A stretch of 64,000 nucleotides of DNA, from contig NC_037258.1 in assembly GCF_000002425.4 (NCBI RefSeq), positions 2,711,964 to 2,775,963 on the forward strand, given 5' to 3'. Every line of letters begins with the position of its first letter. The stretch's first letter is position 1. A program made the translations under genes and the position numbers. This DNA comes from Physcomitrium patens. Lineage: Eukaryota > Streptophyta > Bryopsida > Funariales > Funariaceae. A model generated the notes under the pieces. That model ran no database searches. It was not told the origin of the DNA and saw only the letters and a list, made by a program, of their open reading frames with translations. Positions 40,650 to 51,563 of this stretch are shown here, piece after piece.

Positions 40650-40681
<32 letters not shown>
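40646..40681. repeat. GA microsatellite
   Basis: A (GA)n run follows GAGTGACTGAGTGAGAGAGG. It lies about 500 bp upstream of the first hairpin of the cluster and could be part of a promoter or leader. (GA/CT)n runs are common near moss and other plant transcription starts. Confidence 0.9.
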
Positions 40682-40684
<3 letters not shown>

Positions 40685-41172
40685 AGTGCTGAAGCCAGAG
40701 CGGCGCTGTTGCTGTTTTAAGGGCGTCTCTGTGAGATCAAGGACATTCTTAGGTCCATATACTTTGTGTCACAGTTGTGCACATTGTCATGAAATGGCTT
40801 TAGACTGTACATTCTCTGGTCCATGTGCCTGTGAATGCAGGCATCAGTTGCCGTTCTAAATTCACCATTGTTGTTGTGTGTTTGTTTGTGTTATTGTTTG
40901 TTTTTACACCGCTGTTCTCACCGTGTGAGGCACTAGAAATGTTCACGCCAACGCTGATCTTGTACTCTCTAGCAATCCCCCCCCCCTCTCGAGAAAAATG
41001 AGACTTGTGGTCATCCCAGTTGCGGCGGCAAAACCGAGCTCAATTTGAGATCAGCAGTGATCGCCTTGATCAGGCGAAGCGCTTTAAGTCGCTTTCCTTG
41101 AGTGCGAGTTTGTGGCTTGGCTTGTACACACAGTGGAGACCGAGTGGAATTGTTTTTAGTGTATTGATCAGC

Positions 41173-41258
41173 GTGGAGCTTCAGCATGGGTGTTTGACCT
41201 TACAACTCGGCATTGATCAATCGTGGTTGTAGAGTCATGCACCTCTGCCGACTCTCCG
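41173..41258 (+). ncRNA. Hairpin 1 of a candidate MIRNA cluster
   Basis: The 3' arm contains TTGTAGAGTCATGCACCTC at 41227-41245. The 5' arm GGGTGTTTGACCTTACAAC at 41188-41206 pairs with it across a short loop that includes ATTGATCAAT. Outer sequence (GGAG...TCAGCA with the GCCGACTCTCC side) extends the stem. The arm sequence recurs in hairpins 2 and 3. Pairing contains more mismatches than in the other two. Confidence 0.5.
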
Positions 41259-41841
41259 GCTCTGTGTACTGCTCCTTTGAAGAGTTTCGGAAGCCCCTTT
41301 GATCACAACAGGTGTGCACGTGGTTGAAGTCATACACCACTAATGTGCCTCCCGTTCAGTGAATCTTATTCCATCATTCAGGTCATGGGAAACACTGCCT
41401 CTTGTCCTCATTCTATTACCTGCACCAAGTAGGGGGTTCGGAATCAGCAAGTTCCTCAGGTAAGTCCATCCTGTGGCTCACAATCGAACCGTCGGTGTGG
41501 CATGGATTTCAGTGGGTCTATTGTCGGTGATGTCTTTTGTATCGCTCAGAATTATTTCTTGAACCGTGCTTACTGGCTTCTGCATTTTGCAGTTTGGATT
41601 CAACTTTCCGCGAAAGGAAGTACATGAATGCATGTGAACTTCTGGATGAAATGTCAGAAAAGCGCACGTGAATAGCCTATCCAATAGCTGGAAAAATTAT
41701 CAGTTGGCCGTGCACACTCATTCTGGGTGCATTTTTCTCGTTTAAGAAACCCCCCCCCCCTCCCTCCTTTGAAATCTAGTTTCCATGTCAGCTTTCATCC
41801 TTATCTTCCTCATTCCACAAGGTGCGCCGGCGTTCCACACA

Positions 41842-41967
41842 AGACTAGAGGGTCAGCAAGGGTGTGTGACTCTATAATCCAAGCTGTGCTAGTAGATCGC
41901 TTAAGATCGAAGTGCACACCAAGCATTCGATTGTAGAGTCATACACCTCCACTGACACTTCTAGTCT
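41842..41967 (+). ncRNA. Hairpin 2 of a candidate MIRNA cluster
   Basis: A foldback of about 126 nt. The 5' arm GGTGTGTGACTCTATAATC (41861-41879) pairs with the 3' arm GATTGTAGAGTCATACACC (41929-41947), with only two G:U wobbles over the core. The stem continues outward through GTCAG/CTGAC and AGACTAGA/TCTAGTCT with a few mismatches, to about 40 bp. The loop is roughly 48 nt. This length, near-perfect 20-nt core duplex and flanking stem match plant pre-miRNA criteria. I do not claim identity with any named family. Confidence 0.6.
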
Positions 41968-42196
41968 ATCTATCTATCTATGTATCTCGTCAAATCCGCT
42001 CCTGCCACTACTGCTGTTCATAATGCCTGCAACCTTCATCATCGAACTCACTCAGTTCCCACAGCATGGGCTATGAACATAACCCCTCTGTTAAACCCTT
42101 TGGAGAGGAGGAGTAGAGAATCCTATTGTGCTGTTTTACTCTAGTTGTATACAGGGACAAGCCTAGTCGCCGTCATGTGTAGGTTCACTCTATTCA

Positions 42197-42308
42197 AGGT
42201 TGGATTGTCAGCAAAGGTGTGCGACTCTATAATCCAAAGCTTGTGGGAGGAATTCACCTCGCCTGTGACCGATTGTAGAGTCATACACCTCTACTGACCT
42301 TCCAGTCT
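42197..42308 (+). ncRNA. Hairpin 3 of a candidate MIRNA cluster
   Basis: Same architecture as hairpin 2, about 340 bp downstream. The 5' arm GGTGTGCGACTCTATAATC (42217-42235) pairs with GATTGTAGAGTCATACACC (42271-42289). The core 19 nt of the 3' arm is identical to hairpin 2 whereas the loop sequence differs, as expected if selection acts on the arm. The outer stem again uses GTCAG/CTGAC and a TGGA/TCCA block. Confidence 0.6.
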
Positions 42309-45010
42309 CTTTGCTCACAGCTTCCACCAGCTACCGCACACACTATTTCTCTCTTTCTCTGAGGCATCGACCCATTCAAAAGACTCATGCGAACTCTGCA
42401 ACTAGAAAGGTCAGTGTCTCCCGTCCCTCATTGCATGTCGTTCTAAAAACTAGATTTGTCAGGTTTTCCTTGTTTAATTTATTGCTTTTATTGGACGAAA
42501 GGCATATTTCTGTTTAGTTAATCTGGCTCTAGCAATGACAGGTTCAACAATGGCTGCGATTGAGGTTAATTAGATACGGTCACCTGCAGGAGTACCCACA
42601 AACGCCTCGATTCTGTTGTCATCGTGGAGAAACTGCCTGAAAATTTGTGGCGGGCAATGCTACGCGAGTGCAAGATCTGTTGGACCACTCTTCAAGCGAG
42701 TCTGTTCGAAACCCCATTAAATCAGGTTGTAATTGTTTTGTGACCATGTCACCGACACACAAGTAGTGGTTTAGCATTGTTCTTAGTTCCATATTATGAA
42801 ACTAGGCTTTGTGCTGGATGACTACTCTACATTCAGATTTTCGTGCTGCACCAGATCTAAGAAAGTAGCATTGAAACCTCGCGGTATAGCGGGGAGGTGA
42901 ACAGATCCTACCATGAAAAAATGACGCTTTGATTTAGAAAATGAACTCAGCTGAGATGTTTTCTTGTGAGAAATGGACCATTCCTAAAAAAAACAACTGG
43001 TTGCTGATGTGCCCGGATTTTGCTAACCTCAAAGTCTCTCAGTTCGCACCTCTTCACGTGCATCGCCTCTTCTAGGCATTCTACTGAATATACTACAATA
43101 CTAACTATTCAATTCAGAAGACACAAATGATACTCTATTAATGTATGCTGTCGAATTCGCGCACAGACATGAAGTCCCTTAAGCAACTGGGAACCAATTG
43201 TTTTTTTACTTACAAGGTATATAGTGCAAAATGAGGCTATTCTCCCAATATTCTTTTCCAGTACTGTTTTCTTCCATTTTGATTGTAGACCATTTTCAAT
43301 ACAATCTTCAAAAATTTGTTCGCATTGTTACAAATTCTTCAACCAACCGCACGTACCCCATTTGTAAGCATTCTGTGATCATCATTCAGATTATCTAAAT
43401 GTCTTGCTGATCAGGCATACTTGAATTCTCGACCAGCTAAGACTTTTCCTCTAATGCGTCTTCTGGGCCCAATTACGTCTATAATCTGTTGTATGGCTAC
43501 GAATTCATACGCATTCCTGAGTAATAACGAAGTTGGATAGACATCTGCACCAGTTCTGCCGTTGTCCTTGAGCTCCATTACCAGCTGTTAAACCTGATGG
43601 CATTAACAAACCAGAGTTGGGATGCACAAATGACAGACCGGAATGTGGTAAAATAATTTGAGTGATATCCCTGGTTTCACTCTAGCAACCGTTACACAGG
43701 AAATTCTCAGACCAATACACTGCAGAAAATAATCTCGCTGCACTACAACGTGATGAACAACTCACAGTGTCAGATATTGAACCCCTCGGAAGGAAACAAC
43801 TTACATGTATGTACATGACTTGGATCTTATCAGACAACCAGGTAGAATACTGTCTGAGAGAGAAAAGGTTTGAGAAATGCAATTGTTTGTTGTCAGGTCC
43901 TTGGCAAAGGAACGAACATGGTTCCTTGGACAAAGCTAACAGATGTTGCAGCACAAAGCTCAGTGACTGACTGACAAAGCTTCAACACCGTCCACTTATC
44001 TGGATTGGATTGTTAGTATTATTGCTAACTAGCAAGACCATGTTCTGTTGCTTCAAAGTGCCGCTGACACAATAATCCATCAAACACATAAACCGCCAGA
44101 TTTTATTAATCGAATGTTTGCTTCACACTGAAACCTAGGATCAACTGGTTTTAGTTCTGAATGCATCAAACCAGCTTACCTCTTCCTGCACAACAACCCA
44201 ACGAAACGGGGCTCTCTATCAACCAATATGGACGAATTCACCGTCAATATATCAACACTCACAGGCTAAAGAAATTACTCATACCACAATTACACAACTT
44301 GCTGAGACTAATGATGGACAACCACGACGCTTCAATACTTGTTGCTTGTGTTCCAAGTCGAGCATGATTTGCAAGTATTTGTGACACGCGGAGGTGAAGG
44401 TTTCTTCCTCATACTTGTCTTTGGCATTGAGATCCATGACGATTCAACTGGTAGTTTCACCCTGCAGCGATGACAACATGCTGGCTGCAGATTCAGCATG
44501 GGGTGATGCCAACCTTGTCTTGCTCGGGAGAGAGAAGAAGCCCTTACAAGCCTGGCATCTCCCCCTACAAAACTTGACGATCGTTGTCACTGATTGAGCA
44601 GATGCTACAATAACGTCTGCGTCTTCACACATTGCTGGATTTTCTCACACCACGACAGGCTAGAAATTCATGCGTTTCGGTGACGATCCGTGCCCACACT
44701 CTTTTTGCTTCAACAGGGTCTGTATCAACAGGTGGTGTGATGCAAGATTCAAGGAGCTGAGGCTGATCTTGCATCTGTTGCAACATCAAGTTGGTGGGCA
44801 CATTTTCTCCAGTTGAAGATCGCCCAAAGCACACAACACAGAAAACGTTAAGGTTACTGTTTTTTTTTTTTTTTTTTTTTTTTTTGTTGGAAAGAGCTTG
44901 TTTTTGTGAGGTGGGGGGATTTTTAGTTGAGATGAATTCTGCCATTTCTTTTGCAGTGTTACAATCGCAATCCATGTGGGTGCGCCACTTCATGCCATCA
45001 TACAAAGTTA
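42309..45010. other. Region downstream of the hairpins, no supported gene
   Basis: Composition is balanced, but there is no recognised domain on either strand. The minus strand at 45005-44625 is open for 126 codons, but includes a poly-lysine stretch from an A run and has no known motif. The plus strand is also open in parts of 44161-44597. These could be exons of an unrecognised gene or chance. A T run lies at 44861-44885. Confidence 0.35.
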
Positions 45011-45994
45011 TAATGCTAGTTCTAGGTCACTTCAGATTGTAAACATTCATGTTTTTGTGTTGATTTCATGTATTTTGTAAATCTTGAAGAAGGGTGTTGA
45101 GGTCATGAAAACCCTAAAGTAAGGTTTATGTCAAAGAGTTTTCTCTATTGAACAGAGGTGGTGGTGTTTTGTGAATGTAGTGAAAATTTGAAGCATGAGG
45201 GTCAGTGTTCAGTTCTATAATAGTATTTATATACAGTGAATGATTGCAGATAAAAGTTCTGAAATAGTTCTTGTTGTAAATATAACTATTTGAGTAAATT
45301 GTCTTTGAAACTGTAATGTTGAATGTTTCCTACGATTTTCATGAAACAGTACTAACATTTGGGGACTAATATTTGAAGTGGATGTTCTCCTTTAATACAC
45401 TTTAGTCACTCATGACCTCTAAACGTTTTGCTGTAAAGGGAATTATTCTCTAAATTACTAAAACATCAAGCAACATTGACTTGTCACTCTAAACCTTAAA
45501 AATTCACATCTTTGAAAGAATAATTTCCAAATAACTACACAAAGAACTCCAAATTGTTGATGCATTTTTATTTTATTTAATTATGTTGTTTTTGTATGAA
45601 AAGATTTGTTTGAATTTCAAAGTTTCAAGATCTACATTGTTTCAACTAATATAGATACAATTATTCAGTGAAGTCAATTTTGGTTCCCCTAAAATCACTT
45701 TATGATTATTATTATTTTATATTCTTTACATATAATTATTTAACATTATTTTAACCAAAAAAATAGAATGTCACTAAAAGATTCAATTTATTGTATGTAC
45801 TCTAAAATTTGGATAACTTTGGCAATGATATTTAAAATAAACAGCTAAAACACAAACGATTGTTTATAAATATATATATATATATATATAAAATATATAA
45901 AATAAAAAAACTTCATAGCAATAAATATTATAATAAACTTCAAAATTAATAATTGTTAAGAAAATTCAGAAAAAATACAGGTGGTTTATTTCTC

Positions 45995-46030
<36 letters not shown>

Positions 46031-46940
46031 TAGTACACACTTCTGGATGTACATGTGGCTTTACTTTATAAAGTAAAAACAAATAAAAAAATAAAAATTA
46101 GTGTGTATGAACATTTTTCTCAAAAGCATTATGCAACAAGAGTAAAAAGTAAACAATCCACTTCAAAATCTGATAATACAGTGCGCACATGAATTATTAA
46201 AAAAACGAAAAAACAAAAAACAAAAAACAAAACAAACAAACTTCAAGTTGATAAATAAGAAAATAAATAAGTAAATAACATTTACGGTCCACCTAAATAT
46301 TAAAAGACAAAGTTCATGCTTATCAAATAAAAATTAAACCTCCAGTGTAATCCTTAAACACCAAAGTGATTAAGCTCTTATTTCCAATTGTGACGTCTAC
46401 TCCCAAATTCATTTCTATTGCATGTTCTCCTAGTCAAGCATATTTATGAGTTCTATGCCCCTTGAAGAGCGTTTCCCTTGAAAATAAAATGAGACTAATC
46501 CAACGCAAACACAACTTATGGGTTACATCTAAAATTAGAATTTTGATGCAATTTTAAATCTTAATTTAGTTTTACTAGATACTTAACGCGCAAACAATAG
46601 GTCTACGCCAAATAATGAGGTCCACAGAACATGGTCAACACAATGGCCAGCTTGGTCATATTGTTGGGTCCCTCTGCCAGCTAGGATCATGTTGTGGGGT
46701 GCCACGTCGGTTCTTCATCTTAAATAGCATCCTCGTGAACTAGAATCTAGGCTTAGCCCATGAGGCTACTCCCATTTATACATGGAAACTATACAAATAT
46801 AAATTCATTGCCTTGTTTCATGAAAAGCCTGGAATCAATATGTGTGTGTATGACTGTTTTGGTGTTTGTATGTGTATCTTCTATATATATATCTATCTAG
46901 GTTCTTAATTTTTAATTGCATTGTGTAAAGATAAAAACTG
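45011..46940. other. AT-rich intergenic region
   Basis: No gene was seen. TA runs occur near 45870-45891 and 46000-46027. Sequence near 46610-46730 (GGTCAACACAATGGCCAGCT and GGGTGCCACGTCGG) resembles the style of an LTR or other transposon end, but no partner was found. Confidence 0.45.
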
Positions 46941-46994
46941 AATGGGTAGTTTCTAGGGCTACCTTTGGTCTGTTTTTTTAACACTAACTTCCCT

Positions 46995-47230
46995 AAGATA
47001 TCACATACTTGGTATGGATTTAATGGTGTGTGTGTTGAAGAGGGCCAAGAGAAGGAAGGAAAATTTGTTAATTGATAGGAAGTATGAGATGTGGGACATA
47101 GAGGATATTAATGTGTAAAAGATTTGGGAAGTGATTAAGGAGGATTTGTTTGATAGACAAGTTGTTTGAATTGTCATTCGTAGGTTATCTCCTAACAAAA
47201 TGACCATTCAAAACCATTGGTGCAAAAAGT
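46995..47230 (+). pseudogene. Unidentified degraded coding fragment
   Basis: One plus-strand frame reads protein-like text for about 75 codons with only two stops: KRAKRRKENLLIDRKYEMW, then DIEDINV, stop, KIWEVIKEDLFDRQVV, stop, IVIRRLSPNKMTIQNHW. It is rich in basic and acidic residues, unlike the surrounding non-coding DNA. No family was recognised. It could be a transposon or gene relic. Confidence 0.3.
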
Positions 47231-47885
47231 TGTCTCCATGTGTGAAATCTCATTATTATTATTATTATCTTTTAAAATAAATTTTTGCCAACATTCTGGA
47301 CCCAAGAGTTTTTTATTTTAATTTTTAAATATGCGTATTTTTTACATGCCAGCGAAAAAAACAAACAAACTAACAAACGAACTAACTAACAAAAAAAAGA
47401 ATAAAAAAAAACAAAACAAAACAAAATCAAAAACAAAAACAAAATGAAAAAAATAAAATAAAACAACAAACAACAATAATGATGGAGTATCTTTGGGGCC
47501 ATAGTAACTCTTTGACACATGGCTATCCTCATATCAAGGGCAATGAGGACTAAAGTTTGTGTGTATGAATACATGTGGATGGAATTATGATTTGAAGTTT
47601 AAATACAAAAAAGAATTCAGCTTAGAAGGTTGAATATACTTTTTTATTAAAAAAATAAAAATAAAAATAATTAGATTCCTCACTCTTTTACCCAGCTTGT
47701 ATAATGCTTCTCCTGAAGTATTGTCACTACCACATTTTCTCAATGTAACTGTAACTTATTATTTTCTTGTGCTACAAGTACACACAAAAAAACTGCCCTA
47801 GAAACAGTAATATACAGGGTACAAAGGCAAACACAAAATTTTGAATATAGAATCTTAGAAACAAATCAATTCATTTGAACACCTT

Positions 47886-48095
47886 GTGACAATACTCTTC
47901 TCCTTCCCTTCCCCAAACATCACATCCCTCAGATCCCCAGATCCTAATCCTAATTTCCAAACCCTAATTCAACCGTGGGGTCAGAGTGGGGATGCTAACC
48001 AACCCAGATCCCTTGTGGAGTTTTTTGAAGAGGAGGACACTTCAACAACAGGATTGAGAAAAAGGCAGGAAGAAGAAGACGAAGAAGACATGTGA
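47886..48095 (+). CDS. Candidate 69-residue protein, unknown function
   Basis: A single open frame starting MTILFSFPSPN and ending with an acidic tail (QEEEDEEDM, stop). The middle part PWGQSGDANQPRSLVEFF is varied in composition and looks like real protein. The tail is close to a GAA-rich stretch. An AAACCCTAA motif at about 47961 falls inside the frame, so this could instead be a 5' leader, with the frame being chance. No domain was recognised and no splice partner was identified. Confidence 0.3.
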   Translation: MTILFSFPSPNITSLRSPDPNPNFQTLIQPWGQSGDANQPRSLVEFFEEEDTSTTGLRKRQEEEDEEDM

Positions 48096-48299
48096 CCACC
48101 TTAGAGAAAACTGCCACGTGGGACAGCGGAGTCCTAGTCAGCATGCCAGGTGAAGTCCAGGTCACCACGTGGTGCCATGTGGTGAGCCCAGATCCGTGAT
48201 GCTCATCTACAGCAGCGGCTTGGTCGGCAGGAATAATCCACTTTGCGGCCCCACTCTCTGTGCGTCGTTCGCTGTCTCCCCACCCACTTTGAACCAAGT

Positions 48300-51200
48300 C
48301 TTGAGACTAGTGGAAGATTGGTGATATATATATATATATATATATATATGTTTTTTTTGAGAAGATTTCATCTGTTTGAGATTTTAATGAGGCATGGGAG
48401 AAGAAATCGTTGAATGGATTGCATTTGTTGCGGTGTAGAATTAGTTCCATATGGTTCCCTTACGTTGTTGTGTGTAGGTTTACCTGATCTTGGTGCCCAC
48501 AAAGATGCCAACTCATTACTTTACCAACATTGCCATAGTGGATTTCTACTAGCAAACAATATGAGTCCATATTATTTAAAAAGAAAAAAAGACAAAAAGA
48601 AAAACCATGCTACTCATGCTCTCGACTTTTTCTTTTTCTTTTCCTTCCTTTCATATAAAATGTATTAAGAAAAAAAGAAAAGAAAACCTTGACATCTTCA
48701 CAGAGCAGAGAGAGAGAGTCCAGTGACAGTGGGGCGAAGGCAAACAGTGTGCAGAACAGAAAGAATACGCTCCAGCCGAGAAAGGAAGGCAAGTGATGGA
48801 GTAGGGCCCGTGTGGAAGGAAGGGGCTCTAAGTTAATGCTATAAACTCACAGCCAGGAAGAGGTTTTCCGTTCTTAGTAAGCACATCACCCAGAAACTGG
48901 AACGACATCTTCCTCATATTCCAGAGATGGAGGGGAGGTGCCAACTGTGGTGGTGGCTCTTGCCTCTCCCTCTCATTCCGGGCAATGGAGGAGGAGGAGG
49001 AGGGCTACAGTGCCAGCAGCAGCAGGAGCATCTACTGTCAAACCACAAAGCAATCAAGCAAGGTGAAAGAAAGGTTCATGATCATAAGCCCATGCCTTGT
49101 TGCTCACACTACTCCGAATCATCCGATTTCTGGTTGTGGAGGCCAGCAGCCCCATCATTTTTCTTACACTGCCCCCCGCCCCTCTCCCACCGTTTGTTGA
49201 TTCTCTCCCCCTGCTCATGTTGTGGCTTTTTCCCACCCCCATCAGCTCATCATCTCCACCATTCCGTTGCTGCTGCCTGGAGGTGTAGGAGCCATCAGTA
49301 GCAGCAACAGTGTCAATACCCAGTCTCTCTCACCCTGTTTTGTTTTGTTTTTGTTTTCTCATGCAGAGTGGAAGTTGACTCCATCTCGTGGTTTTCTTTC
49401 CAGTTCGTGGCAGTTTTTTTGAGTTTGTTGTCAGTTGGTTGCAAAGAATTGGCTGATGTGGGTGGTGTTTGAGGCTCAGAGGATTTAGGAACAGTGTGTG
49501 TGTGTGTGCGTTGTTTCGTTTGAGGATGGTGAGAATGAAGCGTGGGAATGGATGATTGAGAATTGGGTAGTAGATTGGTGGCAGGTGTGAAGGTGAAGTT
49601 GATGGTCTTGTTGTCTCGTTTCAGTTTTTTCTGGTGATTTTTCTAGAGTTGGGTTGGTAGTGGTTGGAGGGAGGAGGTTCAGGGAGTGGGAGTATGAGAG
49701 CAGATGACTGGAATGGGAGGGGTTTCGGTTTTTAGGAGGGGTTTGAGTGGGAATTCCGAGTGCAAGCTGTGATGCGGCTGCTCTTGTGTGGCTGAGGGAA
49801 CTCTTTGGAAGGAGTTGAAGGGTCAGAACGGCGGTGGTGGTGCCGTGTTTGAGACTTGCATTGCGTGGAAAGTGGGAGTAGGAGAGCAGGGGGGTAGGAT
49901 CTTCAGAGTAAAAGAGGGAGAGAAAGAAAGAGAAGCTGAGGTTGTGATACGCAGAGAGAAGAAGCGAGTTGGAAATGTGATTGGAGGAAACCATTCGTCC
50001 AGGTATGTTGAAGTTGGCATTCCTTCAAGAAAATGTAGAATCTTGTTAAAAATGAGTTACCGAGCTCCTGACTGATCTCATGTGATCATCGAGCAGCGCT
50101 GGGTAGTCAGCGCAACTGCGCATTATGGGAACGAAGAGTCACTTGTACCAGTCTTGAGAGGAAATTTTCTTTGAGAATAGCACTGGTTTATATCGTGATC
50201 AGCACTCCTTCCCTGCTATCACGGATCTCGTACTTCGAGCTCATGCCTCTGCTCTAGCTTTGTTAGCGTTGTGTACTTTTCAGCGGTACCCTCTCTTTAC
50301 GCCTTCTCGTGAGCTTTGCGTAGTTTTGAATGTCAACTTCTCCTCACAGTCCCTCCTGAGAGACTACGTCTCAATTCAGTGATCCATTGTCATCACTGTC
50401 ATTATGAATGCGTCTCATTCGTAGAACTGGTTTGTGTCTTCATACGAGGTCCCACATACATGTCTAGTTGTGGTTAGAGCAAGAAAGATGGCACATGTTA
50501 CACAGCATGAAAGCATGCCTTGGGATATGCGCCGCACGGGGGCCAGCAGGTGGTTGTCAGAAAAACAAAAAAAAAAAAAAAAAAAAAAAAAACACGAGCT
50601 GAAATTTTCATAGTTTGTGACCTCAACCTACCTCTCGTGAACGCGCCGGATCCTCTCTAAACGGAAGTTAACAAGTCAGAGGTGTGACGTTGCAGGAAAG
50701 TAAGCTTCCGCAAATTTTCTCGCGTTCTTGAAAGGTTCAAGCATTTGCGCGGGCTGTTTCCAAATATATGTACGAGCAGTTAGTAGAGAGAACATGGTGA
50801 GTTTTCCCAAATCAGTAACGGTGTTTTTTCTTACAAAAAAACTCAATGATTGAAATGACTTATACCATGAATTTTAGGTGGCTGGGTTGGATTATCTTTG
50901 TTCATGTAACACTGATGATAACGAGGATAGTTTCAATATACCAAGTATCACGAAGCGTTTCTGAGTGAAGAAAAGTGTTTCAGTGCCTCTCAAAGTCATC
51001 GAATTATTTTCTCTTCAATTTTAACATTACCATTATTTAGAAGTTCTTGATCTGTTCACAAAAACCTGTTACCTTAATGTTTAATTTTCAAATACTGCTG
51101 TTACTTCTTCAATCATGACAGAGGTTTATATACATTTAAATTTTAGTTGACTAAAAGAACCTACTCCTTCCTAAACATCTTTGAGAGTCGCTTGAAGTGG

Positions 51201-51563
51201 CTTACACATGAAGGCTGTATAAACGTTGCTACTTGTTTCTGCATGACGATTTACTTCTCTAATTTTTGGACATAATTTCTCTTGAGATCTTTATGAGTGT
51301 GCTTAGCGAGGTAGAAAGCTACGAAGCACCTGTGACCGAGTTGCAGCCACCATCTTCGAGACCTCAGCTTTCTGAGTTTTAGGGCTTGATAAGGATTGGG
51401 ATCGTGAGCACTAATTATTCTGCTTATAACGTAATATGCAGCTGCAGTCAAACATTAATGAGGCTCAGAGGCTCCTCCTGTAGTGCAGATCCGCAGAAGC
51501 TAATGTTTCAGAAGTCTACCACATCTGAGTGCCAAATTAAGCTGCCTCGTAGGCTCTCTCAAC
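48300..51563. other. Region upstream of the GST-hemerythrin gene
   Basis: It holds a TA run at 48324-48350, GA-, GGA- and CAG-rich leader-like DNA at 48,900-50,080 with open frames on both strands that do not resemble any family, and an A run at about 50567-50592. A good splice acceptor (TAATATGCAG, ending at 51441) lies about 120 bp upstream of the GST-hemerythrin start codon, so part of this region may be a spliced 5' leader of that gene. Confidence 0.35.

Noticed and set aside
49485-49994. 169-codon open frame on the minus strand
   Set aside because: Composed of Ser/Thr/His/Pro-rich low-complexity text ending in a GT-repeat artefact (THTHTH). Likely the complement of a purine-rich leader.
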